NCBI GenBank assembly: GCA_020350885.1
Contig: CP070727.1
Span: 1,433,149 to 1,497,148, forward strand
Source of the DNA: a bacterium
Lineage (GTDB): Bacteria; Krumholzibacteriota; Krumholzibacteriia; Krumholzibacteriales; Krumholzibacteriaceae
Reading direction: 5' to 3'
Length of the DNA stretch: 64,000 bases
In this document: piece by piece, positions 27,917 through 36,549 of the stretch
How positions within the stretch are numbered: position 1 is the first letter of the stretch
How the letters are laid out: each line of letters begins with the position of its first letter
Program-made: the position numbers and the translations under genes
Notes under the pieces: model-generated
Databases searched by the model: none
What the model was told of the DNA's origin: nothing
Seen by the model: only the letters and a program-made list of their open reading frames with translations

Positions 27917-28882
27917 TCATTTCCTGCCGACCAATAGGAATGAATACTCGGTCAGGGGAGACATCCTCGAGATCGCAAATCCGACATTCCTGACATTCTT
28001 CTCGAGAGCCGAAACGGTCATAATCGTTCTCTGTGCATCGTCTACTAATTCTTTTACGGCAAAGAGGGCCCCGAAGAGTGGTCTGGTTCCTTCAGGATCC
28101 GCATAGTAGCCCCGGATGAGGAGAAGCCCTTCCGGACGCAGGCAATTCCAGGCGTTCTCCAAGACACGCAGCGCCGACGTCTCCTCGTAGATGACATCCG
28201 ATAGAAGGACAACACCTATACCCTCACCATATGAATCCTCCACCAGATCGGTTTCACGCAACGTGATTCGATCTTTTACGGCGCAGTCCGCGATCATCTC
28301 CCTCGTGACTGCGAGCACTTCACCTCTATCCAAAATGGTTGAATGCAGATCAGGATATTTACGGCAGAGCGTGATTGAATACAGCCCGGATCCGCCTCCA
28401 GCATCGACCATCTCCCTCCTGCCCGAAAGATCGACAGCATCCCTCAATGCCGCCGCCTCGCCCAACCTGCCGATGTTATCCATGGCCCTGATGAACGTTC
28501 CATAATCTGTTTGCAGGTATGCTTTGACGAGGCCCGCCTCGTGTGTGCCCCTGATTATTTCAGGCATATCGTACCATCGAGCCGATTCATCGTTCAGCAG
28601 GTCAAGGAAATCCCCGACATATGACTCCCGCCCTTCGACGAAATAGATCCTGCTGAAATCCGAATTTGTATAGTTATTGCCTTGCGAATTCATGAGCCCC
28701 AAGGCTACACACGCATCTAGGAGCGGTCTCAGAAAGCGGGGATTCGCCCGGCATTGCCCGGAAATCTCTTCTGCGGGCATTTCCCCATCGGAAAGAATCG
28801 TAAACAGCTTCAGTCGAATGGCGGCAAAGACAACACCGATCGTCCACGGTGCCATAAGATAATCGGATATCGTTCTCTCCAT
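27917..28882 (-). CDS. Acetylserotonin O-methyltransferase-like SAM methyltransferase (paralogue 1)
   Basis: Cytosolic small-molecule methyltransferase, 321 residues. The N-terminal winged-helix dimerisation domain (about 10-95) has AAIRLKLFTILSDGEMPAEE and PRFLRPLLDACVALGLM. The SAM site is VDAGGGSGLYSITL (near 160), followed by LSDVIYEE and RPEGLLLIRGYY. This is the plant-type OMT / TcmN-like fold. A strong GGAGGAGAG precedes ATG 28882. The ICMT-like gene starts 22 bases downstream, so they are cotranscribed. A related enzyme lies at 32303-33316. The classical DWxD segment is changed, so activity may differ. Confidence 0.85.
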   Translation of the reverse strand: MERTISDYLMAPWTIGVVFAAIRLKLFTILSDGEMPAEEISGQCRANPRFLRPLLDACVALGLMNSQGNNYTNSDFSRIYFVEGRESYVGDFLDLLNDESARWYDMPEIIRGTHEAGLVKAYLQTDYGTFIRAMDNIGRLGEAAALRDAVDLSGRREMVDAGGGSGLYSITLCRKYPDLHSTILDRGEVLAVTREMIADCAVKDRITLRETDLVEDSYGEGIGVVLLSDVIYEETSALRVLENAWNCLRPEGLLLIRGYYADPEGTRPLFGALFAVKELVDDAQRTIMTVSALEKNVRNVGFAISRMSPLTEYSFLLVGRK

Positions 28883-28984
28883 ACCCGAATCTCTCCTCCC
28901 GGTGAGAACCGTGCCTTCTCAGGCCACGGCGGGAATAACCTTTGAAACCGAATCGATGGGAATGTAGCTATGCTTTGTTTCTAT

Positions 28985-29923
28985 TTAAAAGATATCCAAA
29001 TCGCCGCCCGAGACCACCGCTCCGTCATACTCTTCCCGAATTTCCTTCAGCAGCTCCTCCTCTGAAGCCCCCCAGAACAATTGATGGTAGAGAATAAGCA
29101 ACCTGGGATTAACGATCCTCGCTGTCTTCGCCAATTCCTTCGTCGACGTATGAAAGCTCGAATGATACCTCTTCCATTCCGGAGAACGTTCCTCGAACCG
29201 CGACTGGCAATAGACCTCATGAATGAGAACGTCACACCCCTTTGCCGCCTCGATCAACGTGTCACACGGCGCCGTATCCCCCGAGATTACAATAACTCTA
29301 TCGGATGTATAGAACTTGAACCCGTATGCACGATGCCATGATCCGTGCCGCACGGGAAACGCCTCTACGGTGACATTCGAATCTTCGTAAATCACACCCG
29401 GAACAATCTCGTGCACATTCACCTTATAGCCTTCCGTATTCGCAGGTTCGAGGCCGAAGAGCCGCATGTATATATCTTCCTGATATGCTGCAAGGATACG
29501 ATCCGTCATCCATTTGATCCCCTCGGGACCGTAGACCTCCAGGGGCGTGTTGCGCCCGAGGACCCACGGAGTGAATATCAAATCGGGGTATCCCGCCGTA
29601 TGATCGGAATGCAGATGCGTCACAAAGACCCGCCTGATATTCGACACTCGAAGCGCCTCTATCCCTTTCCGCCGTGCGGCGGCGGCTCTTCGCACCACTC
29701 CGGGCCCGAAATCCACAAGATAGGGAACATCATTGACGATTATGGCTACGGCAGGGCCGGAATGATCAGGATCGGCCACGGGCGTCCCCGTTCCCAAGAG
29801 TACTATCTTCGAAACGGCGGATTCCCCGCTGGATTCAGCGAAGACCGTATGCGTTCCAGCACCAAACGCCTGCGTAAGCGTCCCCACAACGAGAACCCAA
29901 ATATATACCTGTTGCTTATTCAA
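28985..29923 (-). CDS. Exported metallo-beta-lactamase-fold hydrolase (RNase Z/arylsulfatase-like)
   Basis: 312 residues with a signal peptide (about 1-29, ending VFA). The fold's metal motif is THLHSDHTAGYPDL (near 100), with later His/Asp ligands expected in VRHGSW, ISGDTAPCDTL and LYHQLFW. The general layout (LLGTGTPVADPDHSGPAVAI at the start) is that of the RNase Z/AtsA group, whose periplasmic members hydrolyse esters or sulfates rather than RNA. Start codon is TTG at 29923 with AGGAGA six bases upstream. It lies between kptA and an O-methyltransferase gene on the same strand. Confidence 0.87.
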   Translation of the reverse strand: MNKQQVYIWVLVVGTLTQAFGAGTHTVFAESSGESAVSKIVLLGTGTPVADPDHSGPAVAIIVNDVPYLVDFGPGVVRRAAAARRKGIEALRVSNIRRVFVTHLHSDHTAGYPDLIFTPWVLGRNTPLEVYGPEGIKWMTDRILAAYQEDIYMRLFGLEPANTEGYKVNVHEIVPGVIYEDSNVTVEAFPVRHGSWHRAYGFKFYTSDRVIVISGDTAPCDTLIEAAKGCDVLIHEVYCQSRFEERSPEWKRYHSSFHTSTKELAKTARIVNPRLLILYHQLFWGASEEELLKEIREEYDGAVVSGGDLDIF

Positions 29924-29989
29924 TCGTTTCTCCTAAAAGGTAAATCCGACATCACACCTTTCAGATATCCATCCCGGTGCGTGTTGCCT

Positions 29990-30538
29990 CTATGTATCCG
30001 GTTCGAAACGAATATACTCTGCGGGTACCGCCCGTGTCAGCCATGTATCCCTCGAGATCTGAAACAGCTCGTGCCCATCTGCGTGCAGACGCCCGGCATC
30101 GATCTCGAGGACGACCGCCCGTCCGTGCCTTCCCCCGACACTCGAGGCCGATTCCGCATCGGACGAGAGATGCACGAACTGGCGCCTCCCGGGACCGAGC
30201 CCGTGCTTTGCTATCGATCCGAGGTACTTTCGGGCAGTTCCATGGTATAGGATCTTCGGGGGCTCCGCAGGCTCTACCCCGAGATCGACCGGAACGGAAT
30301 GGCCGTACAATGCCCTGATGCGCTCGAGATCCGCACTGATCTGGTATCTCCCCTTCGCATCCGTCTCGGTGATCTCGTAGATCTCCTCACGTGTCAGATT
30401 GACCCCACGGTCTCGCGCGGCCTCTATGAGCTCGGAGATGTGCGCCCATCCATGAGGATCGAGGGAAAGACCGATCTTATCCGGTTCATGACGGAGCACC
30501 CAGCAGAGGAACTTGCTCTTCTTGATATATTTCTCCAT
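29990..30538 (-). CDS. kptA: RNA 2'-phosphotransferase (Tpt1/KptA family)
   Basis: NAD-dependent enzyme that removes an internal 2'-phosphate from RNA, forming ADP-ribose 1'',2''-cyclic phosphate. The 182 residues cover the whole family: SKFLCWVLRHEPDKIGLSLD at the N-terminus, KGRYQIS, LYHGTARKYLGSI and FVHLSSDAESA, which contain the conserved Arg-His-Arg-Arg-type contacts. The ATG at 30538 is preferred over an earlier one at 30568 because the family starts with KxSKFLxxxLRH. Bacteria usually lack the tRNA-splicing pathway that makes this substrate, so the role may be RNA repair or NAD-dependent ADP-ribosylation; that is inference. Confidence 0.92.
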   Translation of the reverse strand: MEKYIKKSKFLCWVLRHEPDKIGLSLDPHGWAHISELIEAARDRGVNLTREEIYEITETDAKGRYQISADLERIRALYGHSVPVDLGVEPAEPPKILYHGTARKYLGSIAKHGLGPGRRQFVHLSSDAESASSVGGRHGRAVVLEIDAGRLHADGHELFQISRDTWLTRAVPAEYIRFEPDT

Positions 30539-30585
30539 GGCGATGATTCCGTATTCGAACCAATGCACCTTACACTCGTCGTATT

Positions 30586-31335
30586 TCAGAAGTATACACT
30601 GATTCCCATTATGACCGACAATCCATCAAACCGCCACTCGTCGTAATCCCGGATATCCCTCTGTTTGCGAACGTCGGTGCCGTACGTTGTGCGACTGTTA
30701 TCGATTTCTCCATTCGTATATACCAGGGAAGCACGATACTCAGCATGGAAACTGATATTCTTTGTGGCAAACCACTCGACGCCGCCAATGCCAAGAACGC
30801 CGATGCTCCAGGACAGCAGGTAACTATACATTTTTGTATCTCCCGGCGGACCTCCGGAAACGAGTATATTTTGTGTCTTCTTCTTGGACCTTTGGATCTT
30901 GAAGAGCGGTCCAGCTCCCCAAAACAAATTGATGTTTGCATCGGGTCGTGGATAATTCATATACAGAAAATCCAGCTGTACCGTCTGTCTGCTCGCCTCA
31001 GCCGTGATCTCGCGCCTCGATGCAATCGTATCCGCAACTTCCGTGATGTCCTCCCTCGTTTCATCATCGAATTCGATATCGAGATCCAAGCCCACACGGA
31101 AGGCCGAATGTCGTGATAGGTGTCTCTTCACGGAGATGATCATACCGCCGAATTTCTTCAACACGAGATCATCCTCGATCTGAAACTGTAGCGACCAGGA
31201 ACCCGGGTGGAGCGAATTCTCACGCACATTCTCCTTCCCGGATTCCCCTGCAAACACGCTCGAACACAGAAAAGAGAGAAAAACGATAAAAAATATCAAT
31301 GAAACCAGCGATCGTGCACCATTCTCTGACTTCAT
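30586..31335 (-). CDS. Predicted outer-membrane beta-barrel protein of unknown function
   Basis: 249 residues with a signal peptide (about 1-29, ending VFA). Alternating-hydrophobic strands such as SWSLQFQIEDDLVLKKF, FRVGLDLDIEFDD, TVQLDFLYMNYP and ISFHAEYRASLVYT run to a C-terminal aromatic (SVYF), the usual end of an outer-membrane barrel. Strong AAAGGAGG site before the ATG. The kptA start is 47 bases beyond its stop. No family assigned. Confidence 0.65.
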   Translation of the reverse strand: MKSENGARSLVSLIFFIVFLSFLCSSVFAGESGKENVRENSLHPGSWSLQFQIEDDLVLKKFGGMIISVKRHLSRHSAFRVGLDLDIEFDDETREDITEVADTIASRREITAEASRQTVQLDFLYMNYPRPDANINLFWGAGPLFKIQRSKKKTQNILVSGGPPGDTKMYSYLLSWSIGVLGIGGVEWFATKNISFHAEYRASLVYTNGEIDNSRTTYGTDVRKQRDIRDYDEWRFDGLSVIMGISVYF

Positions 31336-31426
31336 TACAATTCCTCCTTTCTCAACAAACGTCGTCTATGGACAATTCAAAAGGTACTGCCATCTCCTCG
31401 GACCGTTTTTAATCCACTCGAAAGAT

Positions 31427-32239
31427 TCACCCGGGGACCTCGCCCCAGAACATCGAATAGGTGAAAAATGCATAGTAGTCGGGAAGGTTCAGGATGAAGT
31501 CCGGAGAATCCGGACTGCAGAGACGCCGGAACTCCTCTCGGTCATCCGGTGCCAGTTCCGACTCCGCACCCTCCCACCGCATGGCAAACAGCGATATGAG
31601 GGCACGGCGTTTCTCCTCGCTCAATGGGGCATAAACGCTGTCTGCAAATACTTGAGCCTTTATTTCCTCCATGCCGAGCTCCCGATACCAGTCCAGCGCC
31701 CGCAGGAAGTGTCTCCGAGGATCCATCCCATGCACATACGGGGCGATCCCCGCTGCCGTGGCACTCAGTCGTGCTTCCAGCAAGGGATATCCCGGAAGCA
31801 ACTGCTCCGATGACCACGCTATGATGGCCACAATGCCGGCAGGTTTTACAACCCGAATAAGTTCCTTCATCGGTGGCAGAGGATCTATGGGAGCATATCC
31901 AATGCAGCTCGCGCTCCACGCCCAGTCGAATGTATCATCTTCAAAGGGAAGATCCCTCACATCCCCCTTCTTGAAGGAGATCTGTTTCGACAGGTCGTAT
32001 GTCCTCACATTCTCCTCAGCATAGTGCAGAAACTCGGGAGACGAATCGAGTCCTATGACATGCCCGGCGGAGCCCACTGTCTCTGCCAGTTGCATTGCCT
32101 GGAGGCCGATTCCACAACCCGCATCAAGCCCCCGGCTCCCCGCGGGGAGATGCAGCGCACGGATGGCAGAAGAATGGATCTGCTCCTGAAGAGGACTTGC
32201 TGCCAACAGCCTTTGCAGGTACGATTCCGTTTCAGCCAT
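31427..32239 (-). CDS. UbiE/COQ5-like class I SAM methyltransferase
   Basis: 270 residues. The SAM-binding core is LDAGCGIGLQAMQLAE (near 35), then VIGLDSSPEFL, FKKGDVRDLPFEDDTFDWAW and VVKPAGIVAIIAW, a Methyltransf_11/25-type domain. A C-terminal helical part (about 175-270) may select the substrate. AAGGGAA stands before the ATG. It is in the same minus-strand run as two O-methyltransferase-like genes and an FkbM gene; the substrate is unknown. Confidence 0.85.
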   Translation of the reverse strand: MAETESYLQRLLAASPLQEQIHSSAIRALHLPAGSRGLDAGCGIGLQAMQLAETVGSAGHVIGLDSSPEFLHYAEENVRTYDLSKQISFKKGDVRDLPFEDDTFDWAWSASCIGYAPIDPLPPMKELIRVVKPAGIVAIIAWSSEQLLPGYPLLEARLSATAAGIAPYVHGMDPRRHFLRALDWYRELGMEEIKAQVFADSVYAPLSEEKRRALISLFAMRWEGAESELAPDDREEFRRLCSPDSPDFILNLPDYYAFFTYSMFWGEVPG

Positions 32240-32302
32240 CTTCTATTCCCTTTCGATTCAATGTTCTGATATGTCGGGACCTGCCGGATGCCTTATCTGT
32301 CT

Positions 32303-33316
32303 CTACGTTTCCGACCGGGTACCTTCGAGAATGGAAACGGTTCCCTTTGTGTGAACAACCCTCGATAAATCGTATCCCGACGATTCGAGCAGCGATCGGT
32401 ACTCCGATTCCGTTCGCTCCATGCCGCCCGTAATGACGAACATCTCCAGATCAAGCAGCTTCGCAATCGATGGTTCATTCCCGGGCGGAATGATCGATTC
32501 GACGACAAGGAGTATGTCACCCGGCTTCTGTGCACGGGCACATGTACGAAGAATTATTCCGCACCGTTTATCATCCCAGTCATGGAGCACATTTGACAGG
32601 ATAACCGCATCCCCACCCCGTGGTATGCTCTCGAAGAAATTGCACTCCAGTGCCGTGCACCGGTCTTCCAACTCCCTCGTGCGAATCAGTTCACCGGCCT
32701 CATCGATTACCGGGGATATATCGGCCACTATTCCCTTCATATTCGGATTGGCCGCCAGGATCTCGGCCATGAGCGATCCGTTTCCACCGCCGACATCCAC
32801 CAAGGTTCCTAAACCTGAGAAATCGTAGGCATCGATAATCACACTATGTGAGACAGCGGCTTTTACCGCATTCGCTTCCATCAACACCCTCTCCTCCTGC
32901 GGATGTTCTTTCAGCCACTCGAATATCGGTCTCCCGTGGGCCGCTATGAAAGGGCTTTTCCCCGATCGAACACCATCGAGAAAATAGATCCAAGCCTCGT
33001 CGTTCCACTGGACGTTGAAAAGACGTGCGACAGAATTCATGGCACCGGAACGGAGGAGCTCCGCCATCGGTGTGAGTCCGAACCTCCCGTCCTCCATTTC
33101 GTGATAGATACCGACGCTCGCCAACGCCCTCATCATCCTATAGAGGGACGGTGCATGTGCACCGCACTTCCCCGCAAGCTCCTCGATGGACATGGGACCG
33201 TCGGTCAGCTGGTCGGATATTCCGAGCTCGGCAGCGGCATATATCGGCTTGCTGATCCATTTTCCAACGATGAATTTCATGAGTTGCACATCAGGAGGTG
33301 CTTGATCCGTTTTCAT
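32303..33316 (-). CDS. Acetylserotonin O-methyltransferase-like SAM methyltransferase (paralogue 2)
   Basis: 337 residues, same architecture as the gene at 27917-28882 and more typical of the family. Winged-helix dimerisation domain (about 15-100, AAAELGISDQLTDGPMSIEEL); SAM site LVDVGGGNGSLMAEI (near 175); AVILSNVLHDWDDKRC (near 245) carries the catalytic-type His-Asp pair; C-terminal block GDILLVVESIIPPG. AAGGAGCT lies upstream. Its start overlaps the end of the FkbM gene by 26 bases, so the two are likely translated together. Confidence 0.9.
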   Translation of the reverse strand: MKTDQAPPDVQLMKFIVGKWISKPIYAAAELGISDQLTDGPMSIEELAGKCGAHAPSLYRMMRALASVGIYHEMEDGRFGLTPMAELLRSGAMNSVARLFNVQWNDEAWIYFLDGVRSGKSPFIAAHGRPIFEWLKEHPQEERVLMEANAVKAAVSHSVIIDAYDFSGLGTLVDVGGGNGSLMAEILAANPNMKGIVADISPVIDEAGELIRTRELEDRCTALECNFFESIPRGGDAVILSNVLHDWDDKRCGIILRTCARAQKPGDILLVVESIIPPGNEPSIAKLLDLEMFVITGGMERTESEYRSLLESSGYDLSRVVHTKGTVSILEGTRSET

Positions 33317-34139
33317 TTAGAGCTCCTTTACGGGGGACACAGAATGCGTCGTAATGAGTCCATTCCATCAAATCTCGTTTTTCGAGCTTCGAGCCGAGAT
33401 AGCTCGTCTCACCTTCGATTCGATACACTTCGTATCCGAAATCAACCAGGAGATCATACAAACGTTCACGCTGCGAGCGATTCAACCGCTTGTAGAACTC
33501 TACCTTGATGAATGGCTTATGCGTCGAGATCAGGTCCTTCAGCGAAACGAGTACCGCATGGTCATACCCTTCCGTATCGATCTTCAAGAACCGGATACGC
33601 GGGGAAAGATCCTTGTGATTGCCGTTGATATACGATTGCAGATTCTCTCCCCGGACCTTGAGCTTGAACGCATGCCCATGACGCCACTTGCTTATACCTT
33701 CGTGTAACCCTCCATTGCAGTATCCGGGATCCGAGTATTCGAACTCGTACTCACCCGACTCGGGCGTCGCCGCGAACATCAGAGGGATGATGGTGTACTT
33801 ATCAGCATTGAGTTCCGAATTCTTCTTGAGAACCGGAAAGACATATGGATTCGGTTCCAAGGCCAGCACACACCCCTCCCTTCCGGCAGCGAGAGCGATT
33901 GGAATCGTCGAATCACCGGTGTGGGCGCCAATGTCGATTGCGACATCACCCGGCTTGATGAAATTCCGCAGCTCGTCAATGACTTCCTGGCGTATGATCT
34001 TTTCTGTCTCACGAGGATGCAGCCACTGCGCATACCTCACCTGACCATCCTTGGGTAACTCGAACGTCCTGATTTCGTAAGGATAGGTCCTTGCTTTCGG
34101 CCGTAGCCCGAATACGTATAATAGCTCACGTAGTTTCAT
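33291..34139 (-). CDS. FkbM-family SAM methyltransferase
   Basis: 282 residues. The FkbM pattern is clear: IKPGDVAIDIGAHTGDSTIP (near 75) for SAM binding, LALEPNPYVFPVL, RIRFLKIDTEGYDHAVL and FIKVEFYKR. Members methylate hydroxyls on sugars, lipids or natural products. The last 26 bases overlap the next O-methyltransferase start. It is the first methyltransferase in this transcription direction after a 100-base gap from the esterase-like gene, so the gap may hold a promoter. Confidence 0.88.
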   Translation of the reverse strand: MKLRELLYVFGLRPKARTYPYEIRTFELPKDGQVRYAQWLHPRETEKIIRQEVIDELRNFIKPGDVAIDIGAHTGDSTIPIALAAGREGCVLALEPNPYVFPVLKKNSELNADKYTIIPLMFAATPESGEYEFEYSDPGYCNGGLHEGISKWRHGHAFKLKVRGENLQSYINGNHKDLSPRIRFLKIDTEGYDHAVLVSLKDLISTHKPFIKVEFYKRLNRSQRERLYDLLVDFGYEVYRIEGETSYLGSKLEKRDLMEWTHYDAFCVPRKGALNENGSSTS

Positions 34140-34239
34140 GTTCGCTCATACTCTGTATGATCGCCCCAAGGTCAGCATATAATCAGCATATAAAAGGACA
34201 GTTCTCTCATGCAGCAACATCAATACAATATACTGTTAT

Positions 34240-35595
34240 TTATTGCAGTGTTTCAAATCTCAGGATGGCGCTTTGCGTTGGAATAGTATGAGTAATCTTT
34301 CTTATAAAAATGAATGCGTCATATGCATTAGCCGGTACGAATTCTGCAACACCCCCCTCACCCCTCATCTTTTGTTTCCTATTGAGCCACTCGTATACCG
34401 GCCCGTCCTTCGGCGCGGAACGAAGATCGATCATAAAAATCGAATGGCCCACACGTGAGAAGTAAGCGTCGATCATATCAGTCTGCGTTGGGGGAAGCGG
34501 CTCCCGGTAATCACTCTCATAGAATGAAAATCCGATGGTAACAACATCTTCCCCGATCTCATTGCTCAGGTAATGAGCCATAGGCACCATCCCTTTGGTA
34601 GGTGGCCTGTTTGGTATGTTCAAATCGAGTGAATCCCTGGCAACGTGAAAGTTGTGGGCCCATACGATAAGCCGCCTGTCAGTGTTATGGTTCAATATCC
34701 ATTTGATATTATCCACCATGGCTTTTTCTCTTACGTCTCCCGCTTCCTGGAATGTTGCCCGTACTCCCTTCGTAAACAACTCATGCGCTTGCCTGACGGT
34801 CACGAGCTGCTGGTTAATCCATTCGAATCGTTGTTGTGAAGAATTCTTGATATATTCCGCCCGTTTATTCTGAAACCTCGACAGCATCCCATCATACAAA
34901 TTCGTCAGGCTATCCACATCTCGAGGAGGGATGGAGTAGTACTTCTGCATGATTTGTCCCCAGAATCGCGCCCGAAACAGATCGAGGCCGGCGCGTTCTC
35001 CATTCATGGTGACAAAATATTCCTTATCGACCTGCTCCAAATAAGAGAGTGTACTTTGCAACGCCGGTAATGGATTGGTGATATCGATTCCATAGAACTT
35101 GATCTTTCTGCCGGTATTAGGATCGCCGTTGTAATCTCTCATCCATTCAACGAGCGCAACTATCTCTTCTGTATTCCAGATATACCAGGCCCCCATCTTA
35201 TTGAGCGCATCCTCCGGATCACCATCTCCCTTCAATATGAAGTCGTTAATGACATCAGAGTCGGGAAAACTCTCCTCGAGCGCCAAAAGCGAGAATCCCA
35301 TCTCTTCTACAAGAAACCGAATGATACGGTGTTTCAAGACATACTGCTCATGCGCATCATGCCGGCTATCACCGAGGCATACCACCCGGGCATTACCGAC
35401 GATATCGATAAGAGGTGATAGATCTTCATTGCTGCTGTTTGGATCAATCGTCTTGATGGGACGTGCATGCTCCTTCATCCACGTCAGAACGGACCCGGTC
35501 CCGTTTTCAACCTCTTTTTGTGTGCAGCCAGATACAATTATCGCGATGAGGATAAACGAGAAGAACGTAGAAATGGTGAGATTAGAAAATTTCAT
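34240..35595 (-). CDS. Erythromycin esterase-like lipoprotein
   Basis: 451 residues. The leader MKFSNLTISTFFSFILIAII ends VSGC, a lipobox, so it is exported and lipid-anchored. The erythromycin-esterase/EreA-like motifs are GDSRHDAHEQ (catalytic His region, near 75), LLALEESFPDSDVINDFI, IVALVEWMRDYN, FYGIDITN and VWAHNFHVARD. Bacterial members include macrolide lactone esterases, but a secreted lipoprotein in an environmental genome need not give macrolide resistance. No strong ribosome site, only A-rich sequence before the ATG. Compare the more divergent lipoprotein at 42572-43993. Confidence 0.85.
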   Translation of the reverse strand: MKFSNLTISTFFSFILIAIIVSGCTQKEVENGTGSVLTWMKEHARPIKTIDPNSSNEDLSPLIDIVGNARVVCLGDSRHDAHEQYVLKHRIIRFLVEEMGFSLLALEESFPDSDVINDFILKGDGDPEDALNKMGAWYIWNTEEIVALVEWMRDYNGDPNTGRKIKFYGIDITNPLPALQSTLSYLEQVDKEYFVTMNGERAGLDLFRARFWGQIMQKYYSIPPRDVDSLTNLYDGMLSRFQNKRAEYIKNSSQQRFEWINQQLVTVRQAHELFTKGVRATFQEAGDVREKAMVDNIKWILNHNTDRRLIVWAHNFHVARDSLDLNIPNRPPTKGMVPMAHYLSNEIGEDVVTIGFSFYESDYREPLPPTQTDMIDAYFSRVGHSIFMIDLRSAPKDGPVYEWLNRKQKMRGEGGVAEFVPANAYDAFIFIRKITHTIPTQSAILRFETLQ

Positions 35596-35664
35596 TTATC
35601 TTTTTATGCATTATGAGCCTTACGGGGCTTGTATAGCACCGGTAGCTCACAAAGTACCGGGACC

Positions 35665-35898
35665 CTATTCAGCCCATGCGGGCATCGACTTCATATAGCA
35701 TTCAGCTCTGGTTCGGGCCCTCTCATCGTCGAGATCCGGTGACCAGCTTTTCAACCAGGCCATGACACCATTCAGAATCTCTTCCCTTGGTTTGAGATTG
35801 CCCGATTCATCCGTACAGTATTTACAGTAATTCTCAGCCGGTCCCTGAAAATCGGGCATATTCAATGGTGCCGCGCATGAATGACAGAATTTATCCAT
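35665..35898 (-). CDS. Small zinc-ribbon protein (Zn_ribbon_2-like)
   Basis: 77 residues. CHSCAAPL and CKYCTDESGNL form a treble of CxxC pairs expected to bind one zinc; the rest is helical with several Trp. Similar stand-alone bacterial proteins belong to the putative zinc-ribbon family PF12674; their job is unknown. TTAAAGGAGAAGGG is the ribosome site. It follows the cupin gene on the same strand after 135 bases. Confidence 0.75.
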   Translation of the reverse strand: MDKFCHSCAAPLNMPDFQGPAENYCKYCTDESGNLKPREEILNGVMAWLKSWSPDLDDERARTRAECYMKSMPAWAE

Positions 35899-36033
35899 TT
35901 CCCTTCTCCTTTAAGAGGTTAGACACCCGACAGAATCGACCTTACTATGGCATTGACATCCGTGCAAGGATAATATCCCTTTTGCTGCAATGCTTCCGGT
36001 ATGCAATTACTCACAGTGGCGAATCCCACTCGT

Positions 36034-36360
36034 CTACTTGAAATCTTCCCTTGAAGGATAAAAGATATCGATGACCCTACAGCGTGTAACCGACCGCCCC
36101 GAATGCGCCGCATTCGGGGGTATGGTCACTACGGAATCCTTTTCGAGGCGGGTTGTCTCGCCCTCGACCGTCAAATCCAACGTACCTTCAATGACATTTA
36201 CTATCTGTTCATGCTCGTGCGAATGATCCAAAACCTCAACATCCGGATCGAAATCCCAATAGGCAACAGTCATATGATCGGAATGTACGAATCGACCGGT
36301 CAACCCGGAGACAACCTCTTTTCCTTCGATATCATGCAAGTTAATGATAGATTTTTTCAT
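36034..36360 (-). CDS. Cupin-domain protein
   Basis: 108 residues forming a single small beta-barrel. The metal-binding motif pair is present: LDHSHEHEQIVNVIEG with three His and a Glu (near 40-55), and IPPNAAHSGRS with the last His (near 82). Members include regulators, isomerases and dioxygenases, so the reaction cannot be named. CTAAGGAGAAG precedes the ATG. The gene is divergent from the large PQQ-propeller gene. Confidence 0.82.
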   Translation of the reverse strand: MKKSIINLHDIEGKEVVSGLTGRFVHSDHMTVAYWDFDPDVEVLDHSHEHEQIVNVIEGTLDLTVEGETTRLEKDSVVTIPPNAAHSGRSVTRCRVIDIFYPSREDFK

Positions 36361-36431
36361 ATCCCACTTCTCCTTAGGTTCACAGTACTAGTCGGCCCAA
36401 CAATTTAAACCATTATCGGCCAGATTTGTCA

Positions 36432-36460
36432 TTGACTCGCGTATAAATATAAGATACACT
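36432..36460 (+). promoter_or_regulatory. Candidate sigma70-type promoter for the PQQ-propeller gene
   Basis: TTGACT at 36432-36437 and TACACT at 36455-36460, with a 17-base AT-rich spacer, lie 90 bases before the chosen start at 36550. Match is 5/6 and 4/6 to consensus. Confidence 0.45.
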
Positions 36461-36549
36461 ATCTTTGCGGTTTGCAGCATATTAATACAAACCAAAAGCT
36501 CAACTCCATGGGTTTTGCTCATCTCTTGATACAAAAGGAGGTGGAAGAG

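Noticed and set aside
35919-36029. Short minus-strand frame of 36 codons between the cupin and zinc-ribbon genes (GTG start at 36029)
   Set aside because: Reads as plausible protein but has no ribosome site and is too short to separate from chance; not listed as a gene.
27280-36360. Whole minus-strand block as a biosynthetic gene cluster
   Set aside because: No core biosynthetic enzyme is present and gaps between several genes are large enough for separate promoters.
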